A stretch of DNA of 64,000 nt from Seriola aureovittata (taxonomy: Eukaryota; Chordata; Actinopteri; Carangiformes; Carangidae): assembly GCF_021018895.1 (NCBI RefSeq), contig NC_079386.1, positions 18,204,052 through 18,268,051 on the forward strand, given 5' to 3'. The translations under genes were made by a program, and so were the position numbers. Positions 63,361 through 64,000 of the stretch are shown here, piece after piece. The notes beneath the pieces were generated by a model. That model saw nothing but the letters and a program-made list of their open reading frames with translations, was not told where the DNA came from and made no database searches. Numbering within the stretch: position 1 is the stretch's first letter; each line of letters opens with the position of its first letter.

Positions 63361-63780
63361 TCAAGTTAAAGCCTATATTATTGGTCACCTAGCAAGAAGA
63401 GTGAAAAGAAATGGATCCGACGTATCATTGAGAAAGAGAAGAGAGTACAGGCAGTCAATGATCATTTACGTCCTTACAAAGGCAATCTGTTCATCGTCCA
63501 GTCAATTGTTCAAGTGATCACAGGTAAAGGCATTGAAAACATAATGGTCGATAGGCTCCACAGTGTTTGATGCTCTCGGCCGAGTTGTTGGTTTGCGCAC
63601 CGCAGGATTTACCTACGGGTTTCCAAAGCATACAGAGAGTGTGATAGAGTACGCTCATCCTCTGCTTACTATAAAAAGTCTGTGAGTAATCTGAAGGAAA
63701 AGAGGAGCTGTTGGAGAGACTATTTAAAAGAGCTACTCGAGGCCAATCCTGTTGAGCCAGTGGTGGTCAGGCATTCAATT
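63361..63780 (+). pseudogene. Fragment of a third FAM111A-like protease gene
   Basis: Starts VKAYIIGHLARRVKRNG, matching EACIIGHPEGRLKEMDS of copy 1. A small deletion near 63415-63422 shifts the frame. Further on, VFDALGRVVGL, RTAGFTYGF and YAHPLLT are recognisable. The stretch that should hold the catalytic serine (GSSGSP) is missing: the sequence jumps from the IENIMVD region to VFDAL at about 63548-63560. No ubiquitin-like domains are seen before it. Confidence 0.85.
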
Positions 63781-64000
63781 GAGAGGCTCCTCAGGAAAGT
63801 AGCAAAACACATTTGTTCACAACTGTGCCTCCTGTTTTTTATAGACTCAACAAACCAACTTTGTATTTTGGGGGGAGAATGAGCTGGATGCTAACATGTT
63901 TTTTATATCCATTTGTAAATGATTTCTGTTGCTGTTATAGCACAGATTTTAATTCTGGGAAGCTGTTTGGTGTACTTTGAACCATTTACTGTTAACTTGT

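Overview
The window is vertebrate nuclear DNA, almost certainly from a percomorph-like teleost. Genes are split by GT/AG introns. Families include Fc-receptor-like and B7/butyrophilin-like Ig receptors, TRIM2, RNF175, FAM111A and an intronic U14 snoRNA host. The repeats (Tc1-like, L2-like LINE, MITEs, many CA/TG microsatellites) are typical of fish. Exon limits were read by eye from splice consensus, phase continuity and protein conservation. There is no transcript evidence.

Layout. 0-1 kb: single-exon orphan rhodopsin-like GPCR (+). 2.7-7.9 kb: Fc-receptor-like gene (-) with a proline-rich stalk, plus leftover signal and transmembrane exons of an eroded neighbour. 9.2-21.5 kb: tandem cluster (+) of V-set Ig genes (A, B and an extra exon group C), built by duplicating a V exon (three copies) and a second Ig exon (three copies). 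A copy of the Fc-receptor first exon is caught inside gene A. 24.2-24.6 kb: truncated relative of the first GPCR (-). 28.7-39.9 kb: TRIM2-like gene (-), complete from B-box through filamin repeat to NHL propeller, but with no RING exon found. 40.8-44.1 kb: apparently non-coding host gene (+) with one U14 (SNORD14) C/D snoRNA in each of five introns. 44.9-49.1 kb: RNF175, all nine exons and the frame closed (+). 51.5-60.8 kb: two tandem FAM111A-like serine protease genes (+), and near 63.5 kb the remains of a third.

TRIM2 and RNF175 are also near neighbours in human (4q31.3), so the right half is an old syntenic block. The left half (Fc-receptor-like, V-set, GPCR) is a fast-evolving immune-type cluster. 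The best leads are the five-copy U14 host, the apparently RING-less TRIM2, the Ig-TM-Ig exon order kept in two V-set paralogues, and the loss of the PIP box and inter-domain linker in the second FAM111A copy.
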